Positions 44,540 to 53,301 of a DNA stretch of 64,000 nt are shown piece by piece. The notes beneath the pieces are model-generated. The model was not told the DNA's origin. It ran no database searches and was given only the letters and a program-made list of their open reading frames with translations. The position numbers and the translations under genes are program-made. The stretch's first letter is position 1. Each line of letters begins with the position of its first letter. This DNA is from Mesorhizobium loti CJ3sym (GTDB lineage Bacteria > Pseudomonadota > Alphaproteobacteria > Rhizobiales > Rhizobiaceae), in contig NZ_AXAL01000006.1 in NCBI RefSeq assembly GCF_000472785.1, positions 62,208 through 126,207 of the forward strand. The letters are read 5' to 3'.

Positions 44540-44651
44540 GCCGCGTCCGATACTCTATTCCACACTGAGCCGTTCTGGAACAGCCGTGGCTGTTCAAGTA
44601 GTTAGGCTGTCAAACCCTAGATTCTTTGTCATTGATAACAAAGGTTTTTTT
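44540..44651 (+). ncRNA. Candidate orphan small RNA ending in a terminator
   Basis: A perfect hairpin GAACAGCC/GGCTGTTC (44578-44595) is followed by CTTTGT/ACAAAG (44624-44643) and a run of seven T (44645-44651). No + strand gene lies between the repeat at 44535 and this terminator, so the transcript would be non-coding. The promoter was not identified. Confidence 0.4.
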
Positions 44652-44679
44652 CCCAAATTGTCAAACCTGATAGGCTCAC

Positions 44680-44895
44680 GTGGTTGACACTCTGAGGCCC
44701 GATCGCCGAAGAGATGTTGAAGCTCATATAGGATATTGCGTCGATCTCAAAAAGGCCTGGTCACACCGTTGGATGGTTCCATGTCCCGTGTGTGCGAAGG
44801 CTCGGATCTCAGACGAGAAGATCTTGCGATGGCGATGGCGAGAGCCAGCTCACGGGCAATTCAGATTAGGTTCCGACCGCTTTGCGCCTAAATGA
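44680..44895 (+). CDS. Doubtful 71-codon frame
   Basis: GTG 44680 begins a frame containing VPCPVCAKARIS and a Trp/Arg-rich end. It has no clear ribosome-binding site and immediately follows a terminator-like T-run. It lies in the gap 44652-45009, where nothing else was found. It may be noise. Confidence 0.15.
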   Translation: MVDTLRPDRRRDVEAHIGYCVDLKKAWSHRWMVPCPVCAKARISDEKILRWRWREPAHGQFRLGSDRFAPK

Positions 44896-45009
44896 CGACG
44901 TTCAATTCGTGTGCCTCCTGACCCGAAAGCCGACATTCATTTGTCTCCGGTAGCCCAGGTTGGCGGCTTCGCAAGGTGGAGTGTGGATCTGAGCAGATAT
45001 CCCCGAAAA

Positions 45010-45990
45010 TCATCCTTTCATGGCATCCCGAGACAAACGGCTCGGATGCCTGAGGTTTGTCGGCGTGATGCCGGTATGTTGACGGAACACACGGCTGAAA
45101 TGCCCGGCATTGCCGAACCCGCACCTGAAGGCAATCTCACCGATCTGCAAATCGCTGGCTTCCAGCAGCGACTTTGCATAGTGCACCCGCAATGCGAGAT
45201 AGGCGGCCATCGGGCTGATGCCCAACTCGACACCGAAGAGCCGCTCCAGCTGGCGTCTTGAGCAATTCAATCTGGTTCCGATCTCGGTGACAGACACCTT
45301 CTCCTGCAGATTACTCTCCATCAACAGCAAGGCCCGCTTCACCGCACGGCTCGAGGCTTCGGGAAACAGATCGCCAACCGGTTGCACGTCCCGGCTGTTT
45401 CGGATCCGATCAAGGACAAGGATCTTGGCGGCTTTTTCCGCCGCCTTCTGACCGATGAATTTCGACACGAAATAGCCGGCCAGGTCAGCCGCACCCGTGC
45501 CTCCGGCGCATGTCGAGCGGTTGCGGTCGACGGAAAACAAACTGTCCGCATGAGCGTTCACGTCGGGGAACAATGCCCGGAAATCCTTGATGTGAAACCA
45601 GTTGACGGCAGCACTGTAACCGTCCAGCAATCCGTACCGCGCCAGCACGAAACTGCCTGTGCAAAGTGCGGTCAGCGGGACGCCTTTCTCGGCGGCCCGC
45701 AGCAGGAACGCCTCCTTGTCCGAACTCAGGCCGCGGTTGGTGTCCAGCAGGCCACCGACCACAACGACATTGTCGAAATCCTCGGGGTGCCCAACCTCTT
45801 TTGTAGGCAGCAACTCGACGCCACAGCTGGCCCTGATAGGCAGACCGCGCTCTCCGATGACCTGCCAGTCAAATTCTACGCGACGGCTCCGATCGCCTTC
45901 ATCACCCGCAAGGCGCAGCGTGTCGATGAAAAGAGACAGCGGTGACAGCGTGAAGTCGCGGACGAGAAGGAATGCAAACTTCTTGGACAT
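45010..45990 (-). CDS. GlxA-family AraC-type regulator with DJ-1/PfpI sensor domain
   Basis: The 326-residue protein has an N-terminal class I amidotransferase-like domain (KFAFLLVRDFTLSPLSLFID, ALCTGSFVLARYGLLDG) and a C-terminal AraC domain (LNCSRRQLERLFGVELG; IAFRCGFGNAGHFSRVFRQH). Relatives such as GbdR and CdhR sense glycine betaine or carnitine. Its position beside a betaine-type transporter operon and divergent orientation to gntR suggest a role in that locus. Confidence 0.93.
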   Translation of the reverse strand: MSKKFAFLLVRDFTLSPLSLFIDTLRLAGDEGDRSRRVEFDWQVIGERGLPIRASCGVELLPTKEVGHPEDFDNVVVVGGLLDTNRGLSSDKEAFLLRAAEKGVPLTALCTGSFVLARYGLLDGYSAAVNWFHIKDFRALFPDVNAHADSLFSVDRNRSTCAGGTGAADLAGYFVSKFIGQKAAEKAAKILVLDRIRNSRDVQPVGDLFPEASSRAVKRALLLMESNLQEKVSVTEIGTRLNCSRRQLERLFGVELGISPMAAYLALRVHYAKSLLEASDLQIGEIAFRCGFGNAGHFSRVFRQHTGITPTNLRHPSRLSRDAMKG

Positions 45991-46139
45991 AGGTTCAGCT
46001 ATCCGCGATCAATTTCAGCAAAGGCCAAAACTATATGTTTGGGCGCCTGTATGCACAGGGAACTCCGGCGGGACTTATAGCCCATCAACGCGAGGCCTTG
46101 TCGGAAAGTCATGAACAGCCGACTTCCAGAGACATATAA

Positions 46140-46171
46140 ATTGTGTACCAGGATAATACAATCCATTGACT
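46140..46171 (+). promoter_or_regulatory. GntR-type operator overlapping a -35 element, upstream of gntR
   Basis: Half sites ATTGTGT (46140-46146) and ATACAAT (46156-46162) are inverted, followed 3 bp later by TTGACT (46166-46171). The same block recurs at 47243-47274 with identical spacing. Further palindromes TGCGAT/ATCGCA and TTCATCG/CGATGAA lie at 46186-46206. Confidence 0.7.
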
Positions 46172-46238
46172 TACCTAAGGCAGCATGCGATTCATCGCAC
46201 GATGAACAGCAGGCGAAAAACAGTCTGGGAGGTGCTCG

Positions 46239-46925
46239 GTGAAGGGTAACAAGGGCAGTCTCTACGACGATCTGAAGCGCCGAATTCTGACCATGGAACT
46301 CGATCCCGACGAGGATCTGGATGAAGTCAGTCTAAGCGAGCGCTACGGCTTGTCGCGGACGCCGGTCCGGGAAATCTTCAGACGACTGGAGGGGGAGGGC
46401 TACGTCGATATTCGCACCAACAGGGGCGCCCGCGTTATCCCGATGAACCACTCGACGCTGCGGCATTTCTTCCTGGTCGCGCCTATGATCTACGCCGCCA
46501 TAGGCAGGCTGGCGGCACAGAATTTCAAGCCCGCGCAACTCTCCGACTTGAAGGACACACAGGAGCGGTTTCGCGCAGCGAGTGTGTCGGGCGATGCACT
46601 GTCGATGGTGCTCGAAAATAACAGGTTTCACGAGATCATCGGCGAGATGTCGGGCAATGCCTACCTGCAGCCAAGTCTAGGCAGGTTGCTTATCGACCAT
46701 GCTCGTATCGGCCACACCTTCTTCCGCCCGCGCAATGACGACATGCGGCAGCGGCTACAAATGGCAGTTGAGCACCATGACGGCTTCATCTCAGCCATCG
46801 GCGCTCAAGAGGAGGATACGGTCGTCGACCTCGTCTTCGAGCATTGGGAGTTGTCGCGCGAAAATATGGAGATGTTCATAGCGCCCCCAGGAATGAAAGC
46901 GGACGCTCTCGTTGGCGCCTCCTGA
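46239..46925 (+). CDS. GntR-family regulator, FCD/FadR subfamily
   Basis: GTG 46239 follows GGGAGGT and gives 228 residues. The winged helix reads YDDLKRRILTMELDPDEDLD, then LSERYGLSRTPVREIFRRLE, and the C-terminal FCD helical domain contains the metal-site-like NNRFHEIIGEMSGN. It very probably binds the paired operators upstream of itself and of the catabolic genes, as a substrate-responsive repressor. Confidence 0.94.
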   Translation: MKGNKGSLYDDLKRRILTMELDPDEDLDEVSLSERYGLSRTPVREIFRRLEGEGYVDIRTNRGARVIPMNHSTLRHFFLVAPMIYAAIGRLAAQNFKPAQLSDLKDTQERFRAASVSGDALSMVLENNRFHEIIGEMSGNAYLQPSLGRLLIDHARIGHTFFRPRNDDMRQRLQMAVEHHDGFISAIGAQEEDTVVDLVFEHWELSRENMEMFIAPPGMKADALVGAS

Positions 46926-47242
46926 AGCCGCCGCTCTCGACGTTCCCGCAAAACTCCAGAGAACTCATATCACGACCGCAGCATTGACCGCCTGACGCTA
47001 TTGTCCGGACCTGTAATCCGCCGAGAGCACTGAGGGATCCGGTCGAAGGTTTTCGGCCCCGACTGCAATGGCCTGTCGAGGTTTCGCCTCTACCCGTCCA
47101 ACCCCCCTGATCAAAATCCGCACAGTGCTCAGGCGCGGTGGCGTTTTTGGCCCCGTCCGCGGGTGTGATGACCGGTTGATCGCAGGCCAGCAGCACCCGC
47201 CTTTCGCGATGCGAGCGAGCAGTGTGTTCCCAAAATATTCTA
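46926..47242. other. Gene-free stretch between gntR and the catabolic promoter
   Basis: 317 bp without a convincing frame or recognised repeat. The spacing suggests gntR and the catabolic genes are separately transcribed. Confidence 0.5.
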
Positions 47243-47274
47243 AATGTGTACATAGATAATACAATCGCTTGACT
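47243..47274 (+). promoter_or_regulatory. GntR-type operator and promoter of the catabolic operon
   Basis: AATGTGTAC (47243-47251) and ATACAAT (47259-47265) followed by TTGACT (47269-47274) repeat the block upstream of gntR, with AGATAATACAATC-like core in common. An AT-rich AATTTT lies 17 bp after TTGACT, a plausible -10 region. Confidence 0.7.
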
Positions 47275-47336
47275 CCTTCGCCGCGTCATGCAATTTTCCA
47301 AGTCATCAAATGCGATCGACTGGTTCGGGGCGCTGA

Positions 47337-47376
47337 GAACTCTCGTGTGAGAGTTCGCAGGTGGCGCTCCTGCGCC
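47337..47376 (+). promoter_or_regulatory. Double-hairpin 5' leader of the catabolic operon
   Basis: GAACTCTC/GAGAGTTC (47337-47356, GTGT loop) and GGCGC/GCGCC (47363-47376, TCCT loop) are perfect stems in the transcript leader, with no T-run. They may stabilise the message or respond to a signal; no riboswitch class is recognised. Confidence 0.45.
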
Positions 47377-47425
47377 CTGAGGACGCATTGGTCGAAACGG
47401 CCACTCCATCGACGGAGAAATCGTC

Positions 47426-48337
47426 TTGAAATTCGAAGGCATCTACACGCCGGCGGTGACACCGCTTGACCCGGATGGGCAGATTGATCTGCCGGCTTTC
47501 GCGGCCGTTCTCGAATCCCTGATCGAAGCCAAGGTGCACGGCATTATCGTCGGCGGCTCGACGGGCGAATACTACGCCCAGAGCGCCCAAGAGCGCTTCG
47601 ATCTGGCCGCCTATGCAAAGAAGGTCATTGGGACCAGGCTTGCGCTCATCGTCGGAACGGGCGCCACCAGGACCGACGACTCTGTCGAGTATGCCAAGGC
47701 GGCGAAGGCGATTGGCGCTGACGCGATCCTGGTATCGTCGCCTCCCTACGCCCTGCCGACAGAGCGCGAGAATGCGGTTCATGCGCTGACGGTCGACCGA
47801 GCGGCGAACCTGCCGATCATGCTCTACAATTATCCGGCCCGCATGGGCGTCACCATGCGGGAGGAATATTTCTCCCGCGTCGGCAAATCCAGGAACGTCG
47901 TGGCGATCAAGGAAAGCTCCGGCGAGATGGGCAACGTCCATCTGCTAGCCCGGAAATTCCCCCACATCTCGCTCTCTTGCGGCTGGGACGACCAGGCGCT
48001 CGAATTCTTTGCGTGGGGTGCCAGGAGCTGGGTCTGTGCCGGCTCGAATTTCCTGCCGCGCGAGCATGTCGCGCTCTACGAAGCCTGCGTGCTCGAAAGG
48101 AACTTCGACAAGGGCCGCGCCATCATGACCGCGATGCTGCCGCTCATGGATTTTCTCGAATGCGGAAAATTCGTCCAGTCGATCAAGCACGGCTGCGAGC
48201 TGATCGGCCTGAAGACAGGCTCCGTCCGTGCACCGCTCCGCCCTCTCAATTCGGAAGAGAAGCGGGGTCTCCAGACTGTCGTCACCACCCTTAAACGAAC
48301 GGTCGCGCAGATCACGTCGGGAGCAAACCATGCATAA
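47426..48337 (+). CDS. DapA-family lyase, possible pyrroline-4-hydroxy-2-carboxylate deaminase
   Basis: TTG 47426, with CGGAG upstream, gives 303 residues of a DapA-type TIM barrel: GIYTPAVTPL start, VGGSTGEYYAQSAQER, the proton-relay Tyr in IMLYNYPARMG and the Schiff-base Lys in VVAIKESSGE (about residue 162). In hydroxyproline catabolism such a protein deaminates the product of the D-hydroxyproline oxidase to alpha-ketoglutarate semialdehyde. That role is inferred from neighbours. The stop overlaps the aldehyde dehydrogenase start by 8 nt. Confidence 0.9.
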   Translation: MKFEGIYTPAVTPLDPDGQIDLPAFAAVLESLIEAKVHGIIVGGSTGEYYAQSAQERFDLAAYAKKVIGTRLALIVGTGATRTDDSVEYAKAAKAIGADAILVSSPPYALPTERENAVHALTVDRAANLPIMLYNYPARMGVTMREEYFSRVGKSRNVVAIKESSGEMGNVHLLARKFPHISLSCGWDDQALEFFAWGARSWVCAGSNFLPREHVALYEACVLERNFDKGRAIMTAMLPLMDFLECGKFVQSIKHGCELIGLKTGSVRAPLRPLNSEEKRGLQTVVTTLKRTVAQITSGANHA

Positions 48338-49847
48338 ACCTTTGACCGCCGCCGAATACAAGGCGATTGCCGCGAACCTTCAATTTCCGACCAATGCCTT
48401 CATTGACGGTGCCTTCCGCCCGGCGAACTCAGGCAAGACCTTCGAGACCACGAATCCGGCGACGGGCGAAACGCTTGCCGAGATCGCGGCCTGCGACGCC
48501 AGCGACGTCGATTTCGCCGTGGCCAAGGCCAGACAGGCCTTCGACGACGGCCGCTGGCATCTGCGGTCGCCCGGTGAGCGCAAGGCCGTCCTGCTCAAAT
48601 TCGCCAAGCTGATGGAGCGCAACCGCCACGAACTCGCGGTCATGGAGAGCCTCGACAGCGGCAAGCCGGTTCGCGAATGCCAGACCGTCGATGTCCCGGA
48701 TACGATCCATACGATCCGTTGGCATGCCGAACTTATCGACAAGCTCTATGACAACACCGCTCCCGTGGGCTCGAACGCGTTGACCATGGTCGTGCGCGAA
48801 CCGGTCGGCGTTGTCGGCTGTGTCCTGCCATGGAACTTTCCGCTGCTGATGCTAGCCTGGAAAATCGGCCCGGCGCTTGCGGCCGGATGCTCGGTTATCG
48901 TGAAGCCCGCCCAGGAGACGACGCTGACCACGCTTCGTGTCGCCGAGTTGGCACATGAGGCGGGCATCCCGGCGGGCGTCTTCAATGTCGTCCCGGGCGG
49001 TGGCAAGGAAGTCGGCGAACCGATCGGCATGCATATGGACGTCGACATGGTGGCCTTCACCGGATCGACGCCGACTGGCCGCTGTTTCCTGCGCTACGCG
49101 GCCGACTCCAACCTCAAGCGCGTCGTGCTGGAATGCGGTGGCAAGAACCCGGCGGTGGTTCTCGAGGATGCCGAAGACCTCGACCTCGTCGCCGAACAGG
49201 TGGTCAACGGCGCCTTCTGGAACATGGGCGAGAACTGCTCGGCCACGTCGCGGCTCATCGTCGACGCCAAGATCAAGGACGAGTTGCTCAAGCGGATCGG
49301 CGCCTATATGCGCGAGTGGAAGACGGGCGACCCGCTCGACCCGGAAAACCGCATCGGCGCGCTGGTCAGCAAAAACCATTTCGAGAAGGTGAAATCCTTC
49401 CTCGGCGATGTGAAGACCGAAAAGCTGGCGGTCGCCCATGGCGGCGCCACGCACAGGGGCATCTACATCGAGCCGACCGTCGTCGACGGCGTCACACCTG
49501 CGAGCCGCCTCTTCCAGGAGGAGATCTTCGGGCCGATCCTTTCGGTCACAACGTTCAATTCACTGGCCGAAGCGGTCGCTCTCGCCAACGACACGAATTA
49601 CGGCCTGACCGCCTCCGTCTACACCGGCAGCCTGCGCAAGGCGATCAAGCTCTCGCGCGAAATCCGCGCCGGCGTCGTCACCGTCAACTGCTTCGGCGAA
49701 GGCGACGCGACGACGCCGTTTGGCGGCTACAAGGAGTCCGGCTTCGGCGGACGCGACAAGTCGATCTACGCGCATGACAATTACTGCGAGCTGAAGACGA
49801 TCTGGATCGACGTTTCGGATCGTTCGGTCGACGAAACCGTCAGATGA
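48330..49847 (+). CDS. Aldehyde dehydrogenase, possible alpha-ketoglutarate semialdehyde dehydrogenase
   Basis: ATG 48330 gives 505 residues. NAD-dependent ALDH features are GCVLPWNFPLLMLAWKIGPA, FTGSTPTGR, the general-base Glu in VLECGGKNP and the catalytic Cys in NMGENCSATSR (about 300). It is closest in feel to the PuuC/betaine aldehyde group. In this operon it could oxidise alpha-ketoglutarate semialdehyde. It overlaps the next gene by 4 nt. Confidence 0.94.
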   Translation: MHKPLTAAEYKAIAANLQFPTNAFIDGAFRPANSGKTFETTNPATGETLAEIAACDASDVDFAVAKARQAFDDGRWHLRSPGERKAVLLKFAKLMERNRHELAVMESLDSGKPVRECQTVDVPDTIHTIRWHAELIDKLYDNTAPVGSNALTMVVREPVGVVGCVLPWNFPLLMLAWKIGPALAAGCSVIVKPAQETTLTTLRVAELAHEAGIPAGVFNVVPGGGKEVGEPIGMHMDVDMVAFTGSTPTGRCFLRYAADSNLKRVVLECGGKNPAVVLEDAEDLDLVAEQVVNGAFWNMGENCSATSRLIVDAKIKDELLKRIGAYMREWKTGDPLDPENRIGALVSKNHFEKVKSFLGDVKTEKLAVAHGGATHRGIYIEPTVVDGVTPASRLFQEEIFGPILSVTTFNSLAEAVALANDTNYGLTASVYTGSLRKAIKLSREIRAGVVTVNCFGEGDATTPFGGYKESGFGGRDKSIYAHDNYCELKTIWIDVSDRSVDETVR

Positions 49848-51175
49848 GCGACCTCGTCGTCAAGCGCCTTCCGGCGGAATCCGGAACCTCGGGCTGGGAG
49901 GCGATCAGCAAGCGCTGCTTCCCCGTCCGGACGCTCGACGGCGACGTATCGGCCGACTGGCTCATCATCGGTGCCGGCTTCGCCGGCCTCTCCGCCGCGC
50001 GGCGGCTGGCTCAGCTACGGCCCAGCGACAGGATCGTCCTGCTGGAGGCCGGCGAAATCGCCAAGGGCACATCGGGCCGGAACTCCGGCTACATGATCGA
50101 CGTCCCGCACAATCTGTCGTCGGGCGAATACTCCGTCGCCAGCGAGGTCGCGACAAGGACGGAGATCGCACAGAACCGTTTTGCGATTTCTTTCGCCGCC
50201 GATGCGGCCGCCGAATACGGCATGTCCGCGCGCACCTTCGACCCGTCGGGCAAGATCAACGCAGCGGCGACGGAGCGCGGACTGAAGCTCAATGCGAACT
50301 ACGGCCGCTCGCTGGGAGATATCGGTGAGGAACACCGGTTCCTGGATGCGGATGCGATGCGGGAGATCACCGGATCGTCCTATTATCTGGGAGGTCTCTA
50401 CACGCCGGGCGCCGTGATGATCCAACCCGCCGACTATATCCGCGGGCTCGCCGCGGGGCTGGCATCGAAGGCCGACATATTCGAACACTCGCCAGTGCTC
50501 AAACTTGAGCACCTGGATGGGATGTGGAAGGCATTATCGCGCCGCGGGTCCGTCACCGCGCCGAAAGTCATTCTTGGCGTCAATGGCCACATCGAGGATT
50601 TCGGTCATTTCCGCAGTCGCCTGATGCACATCTTCACCTATGCCTCGATGACCGCGCCTTTCACGGCAAAGTCCACGGGCAAGGACAGGTGGGCGTTGCT
50701 TCCGGCCGATCCGATGGGGGCGACAGTCCGCAAGATGACCACCGACGGCGCCTCGCGCATCGTGATCCGGACCCGCTTCACCTACGACTGGACCATCCAG
50801 GTCAGCAAGAAACGGCTGGCCGGGATCGCCGCCGAACAGCGGACGTCGCTGGACGCCAGGTTTCCGGATCTCAAGGACGTGCCGTTCGAGCATGTCTGGG
50901 CCGGGCGGCTTTGTCTCAGCCGCAACCATGTGCCCGCCTTCGGCGAGATCGAAAAGGGCCTCTATTCGGCGTGCTGCGAGAACGGCCTCGGCACCGTCAA
51001 GAGCACACTCGCGGGCGTCATGGCCGCCGACCTGGCGACCGGCACCCGCTCGGACATGCTCGACAGATTCTCGGATCAGCCGGAGCCCGCGAGGCTCCCG
51101 CCAGAGCCGCTGGCGTGGCTCGGCGTCAACAGCGTGATCCGATGGCAGCAATTGCGTGCAGGCCGCGAGGGATGA
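49844..51175 (+). CDS. FAD-dependent amine/D-amino acid oxidase (DAO/PuuB family)
   Basis: The 443-residue protein has an N-terminal Rossmann site ADWLIIGAGFAGLSAARRLA (about 39-58), the substrate/flavin region GTSGRNSGYMIDVP near 83 and the C-terminal DAO closing GLYSACCENGLGTVKSTLAG. The family oxidises secondary or D-amino acids. Between a DapA-like lyase and a proline-racemase relative, cis-4-hydroxy-D-proline or an N-methylated relative is a likely substrate class. Confidence 0.9.
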   Translation: MSDLVVKRLPAESGTSGWEAISKRCFPVRTLDGDVSADWLIIGAGFAGLSAARRLAQLRPSDRIVLLEAGEIAKGTSGRNSGYMIDVPHNLSSGEYSVASEVATRTEIAQNRFAISFAADAAAEYGMSARTFDPSGKINAAATERGLKLNANYGRSLGDIGEEHRFLDADAMREITGSSYYLGGLYTPGAVMIQPADYIRGLAAGLASKADIFEHSPVLKLEHLDGMWKALSRRGSVTAPKVILGVNGHIEDFGHFRSRLMHIFTYASMTAPFTAKSTGKDRWALLPADPMGATVRKMTTDGASRIVIRTRFTYDWTIQVSKKRLAGIAAEQRTSLDARFPDLKDVPFEHVWAGRLCLSRNHVPAFGEIEKGLYSACCENGLGTVKSTLAGVMAADLATGTRSDMLDRFSDQPEPARLPPEPLAWLGVNSVIRWQQLRAGREG

Positions 51176-51192
51176 GCCCTCGCCGCGCAATG

Positions 51193-51218
51193 TGAAGACC
51201 CGACCGCAAAGGTCTTCA
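51193..51218 (+). promoter_or_regulatory. Intercistronic hairpin before the binding-protein gene
   Basis: TGAAGACC and GGTCTTCA are perfect 8-bp arms with a 10-nt loop, 36 nt before the binding-protein start. Such stems often protect or separately express binding-protein mRNA segments. Confidence 0.5.
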
Positions 51219-51253
51219 AATGAGAATGGGAACGAAAAAGAAGGAGTGAGAAA

Positions 51254-52105
51254 ATGAAGACGTTGTGGAAAGCGCTCTGCGCTGCCGCGATGGTCGGTAT
51301 GACCATGCTGTCCGCTCAGGCGGAAGAAAAGACCATTACCGTGGGCACGATGTCCTGGGAGGACCTCACCCCCATCACCGGCATCACAAAAAAGGTGCTC
51401 GAAGATTCCGGCTACACCGTGAAAGTGGTGCCGTTCTCCGAGTGGGGCATCGCCTACGCCGCATTGACCAAGGGCGACATCCAGATTCTCGCCTCGCAGA
51501 CGGATTACGTCGCCCAGGACTATTGGGATAAGAACAAGAAGAAGCTTGAGAAGATCTCCCCGGTTTCGCACGGCCTGTTCCAGGGCGTGGCAGTGCCGAA
51601 ATACGTGACGATCGATTCCATGGACCAACTGAATGACAACGCTGACAAGTTCGGCGGAAAGATCGTCGGCATCGAGCCGGGATCGGGCCTGATGCGAGAC
51701 ACCGCCAACTCCGTAAAGGCGTACGATCTCAAGCTCCAGCTCGTGGAAGGCAGCACGGCGGCGATGACCGCCGCGCTCAAGTCGGCCACCGACCGCAAGG
51801 ACTGGATTGCCGTCACCATCTGGGAACCGTCGTGGATGATGCAGAAGTATGACGTCAAGTTCCTGAAGGACCCGAAGGGCGTCTTCCCGCCGCCGCAGAG
51901 CTACTACTGGATCGGCAAGAAGGGCTTCTCCGCCGACAACCCGCATGCCCGCGAAGTGATCGCCAGCGTCTATGTGCCGCTTGCCGACATCACCGCGATC
52001 AACTCTGCCGTCAACGAAGGCAAGACCATGGACCAGGCCATCAAGGACTGGACCGACAGCCATGCCGACCTCTTGAAGCGTTGGGAAAACATCAAGAGCG
52101 AGTGA
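51254..52105 (+). CDS. Quaternary-amine-type ABC transporter substrate-binding protein
   Basis: The 283-residue protein has a signal peptide (MKTLWKALCAAAMVGMTMLS, cleavage near AQA) and an OpuAC fold (TVGTMSWEDLTPITGITKKV; VTIWEPSWMMQKYD; YYWIGKKGF). Several Trp and Tyr residues could build the aromatic cage that binds quaternary ammonium groups. A GGAG site precedes the ATG. It delivers substrate to the two permeases encoded downstream. Confidence 0.93.
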   Translation: MKTLWKALCAAAMVGMTMLSAQAEEKTITVGTMSWEDLTPITGITKKVLEDSGYTVKVVPFSEWGIAYAALTKGDIQILASQTDYVAQDYWDKNKKKLEKISPVSHGLFQGVAVPKYVTIDSMDQLNDNADKFGGKIVGIEPGSGLMRDTANSVKAYDLKLQLVEGSTAAMTAALKSATDRKDWIAVTIWEPSWMMQKYDVKFLKDPKGVFPPPQSYYWIGKKGFSADNPHAREVIASVYVPLADITAINSAVNEGKTMDQAIKDWTDSHADLLKRWENIKSE

Positions 52106-52194
52106 TCGTCGACACGGCGGGCCGTCTAAGGCGGCGACCCGCCTAAAACTTCGAAAACATGAAGGCCAGCGTCAGGCGGCCCACGGGGAACGCG

Positions 52195-53286
52195 ATGAAC
52201 AGTGCAATGAACGGTCCCAACGAGGTATTGATCGACTGCCAGTCCGTATGGAAGATCTTCGGCGGTCGCGTTCCGGCCGCCGTCAAGGCCATTTCGGAAC
52301 GCGGGCTGTCCAAGAAGCAGGTGCTGCAGGAATTCGATTGCGTGGTGGGTGTCTCCGACGCCAGCATGCAGGTCCGGCGCGGCGAAATCTTCTGCGTCAT
52401 GGGGCTCTCGGGAAGCGGCAAGTCGACGCTGATCCGCCTGCTCAACCGCCTGATCGAACCGAGTCTCGGCAAGATCACGGTCAAGGGCAAGGAGATCTCC
52501 AAGCTGAACGCCGCCGAACTGCGCGACATGCGCGCCCGCAATATCGGCATGGTATTCCAGAGCGTAGCACTTCTCCCCAACCGCACGGTCCTGGAGAATG
52601 CCGCCTTCGGTCTCGAAGTTCGGGGCGTTGCGAAGGACCAGCGCAACGCCACCGCCCGTGCGGCACTTGAAAAGGTCGGGCTTGCCGACTGGACTGCCCG
52701 CTATCCCGCCCAATTGTCCGGCGGCATGCAGCAGCGCGTCGGGCTCGCCCGGGCGCTGGCCGCGGATCCCGAAATCATCCTCATGGATGAACCGTTCAGC
52801 GCACTGGATCCCCTGATCCGCCGCCAGCTGCAGGACGAATTCCGGCAGTTGACGAAGTCGCTCGGCAAGTCCGCCGTCTTCATCACCCACGATCTCGAAG
52901 AAGCCATCCGCATCGGCGACCGCATCGCCATCATGAAGGACGGAGTCATCGTCCAGGTCGGAACGGCGGAAGAGATCGTGACAAAACCCGCCGACGACTA
53001 CGTCTCCGATTTCGTCGCCGGCATATCCAGGATCCACCTGGTCAAGGCGCACTCGGTGATGCGGCCGGTTGCCGAATTCAAAACCGCGCAGCCGCAATGC
53101 GACGTGAACGCGCTGCTTCGCACGTCACCCGAGGCCGACATCGGCCAACTCATCGACCTCACCATGCAGTCCGACCGCGATGCGGTCGCCGTCGTCGAGG
53201 ACGGCACCGTCGTTGGCGTCGTCACCATCCGTGGCCTGCTGCGCGGTGTTGCCGGCAAGCCTGCAAAAGAGTTCGTCGCGGCATAG
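52195..53286 (+). CDS. Quaternary-amine-type ABC transporter ATPase (ProV/OpuAA family)
   Basis: ATG 52195 follows GGGGAA; an in-frame ATG at 52159 is also possible. About 363 residues: Walker A GLSGSGKST (about 69), Q-loop FQSVALLP, signature LSGGMQQRVGLARAL, Walker B IILMDEPFSALD. The long insertion before Walker A (VWKIFG..VLQEFDCVVG) and the C-terminal CBS-like VAVVEDGTVVGVVTIRGLL are ProV-type traits. Confidence 0.94.
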   Translation: MNSAMNGPNEVLIDCQSVWKIFGGRVPAAVKAISERGLSKKQVLQEFDCVVGVSDASMQVRRGEIFCVMGLSGSGKSTLIRLLNRLIEPSLGKITVKGKEISKLNAAELRDMRARNIGMVFQSVALLPNRTVLENAAFGLEVRGVAKDQRNATARAALEKVGLADWTARYPAQLSGGMQQRVGLARALAADPEIILMDEPFSALDPLIRRQLQDEFRQLTKSLGKSAVFITHDLEEAIRIGDRIAIMKDGVIVQVGTAEEIVTKPADDYVSDFVAGISRIHLVKAHSVMRPVAEFKTAQPQCDVNALLRTSPEADIGQLIDLTMQSDRDAVAVVEDGTVVGVVTIRGLLRGVAGKPAKEFVAA

Positions 53287-53301
53287 CTCGGGAGGAGCGA
53301 A

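Noticed and set aside
46876..47442. 188-codon - strand frame spanning the gap between gntR and the DapA-like gene
   Set aside because: It overlaps both neighbours and the duplicated operator-promoter block, and shows no recognisable domain.
50534..52063. 509-codon - strand frame across the FAD oxidase and binding-protein genes
   Set aside because: Both + strand genes are well supported by family motifs; the antisense frame has no domain and the composition of a shadow.
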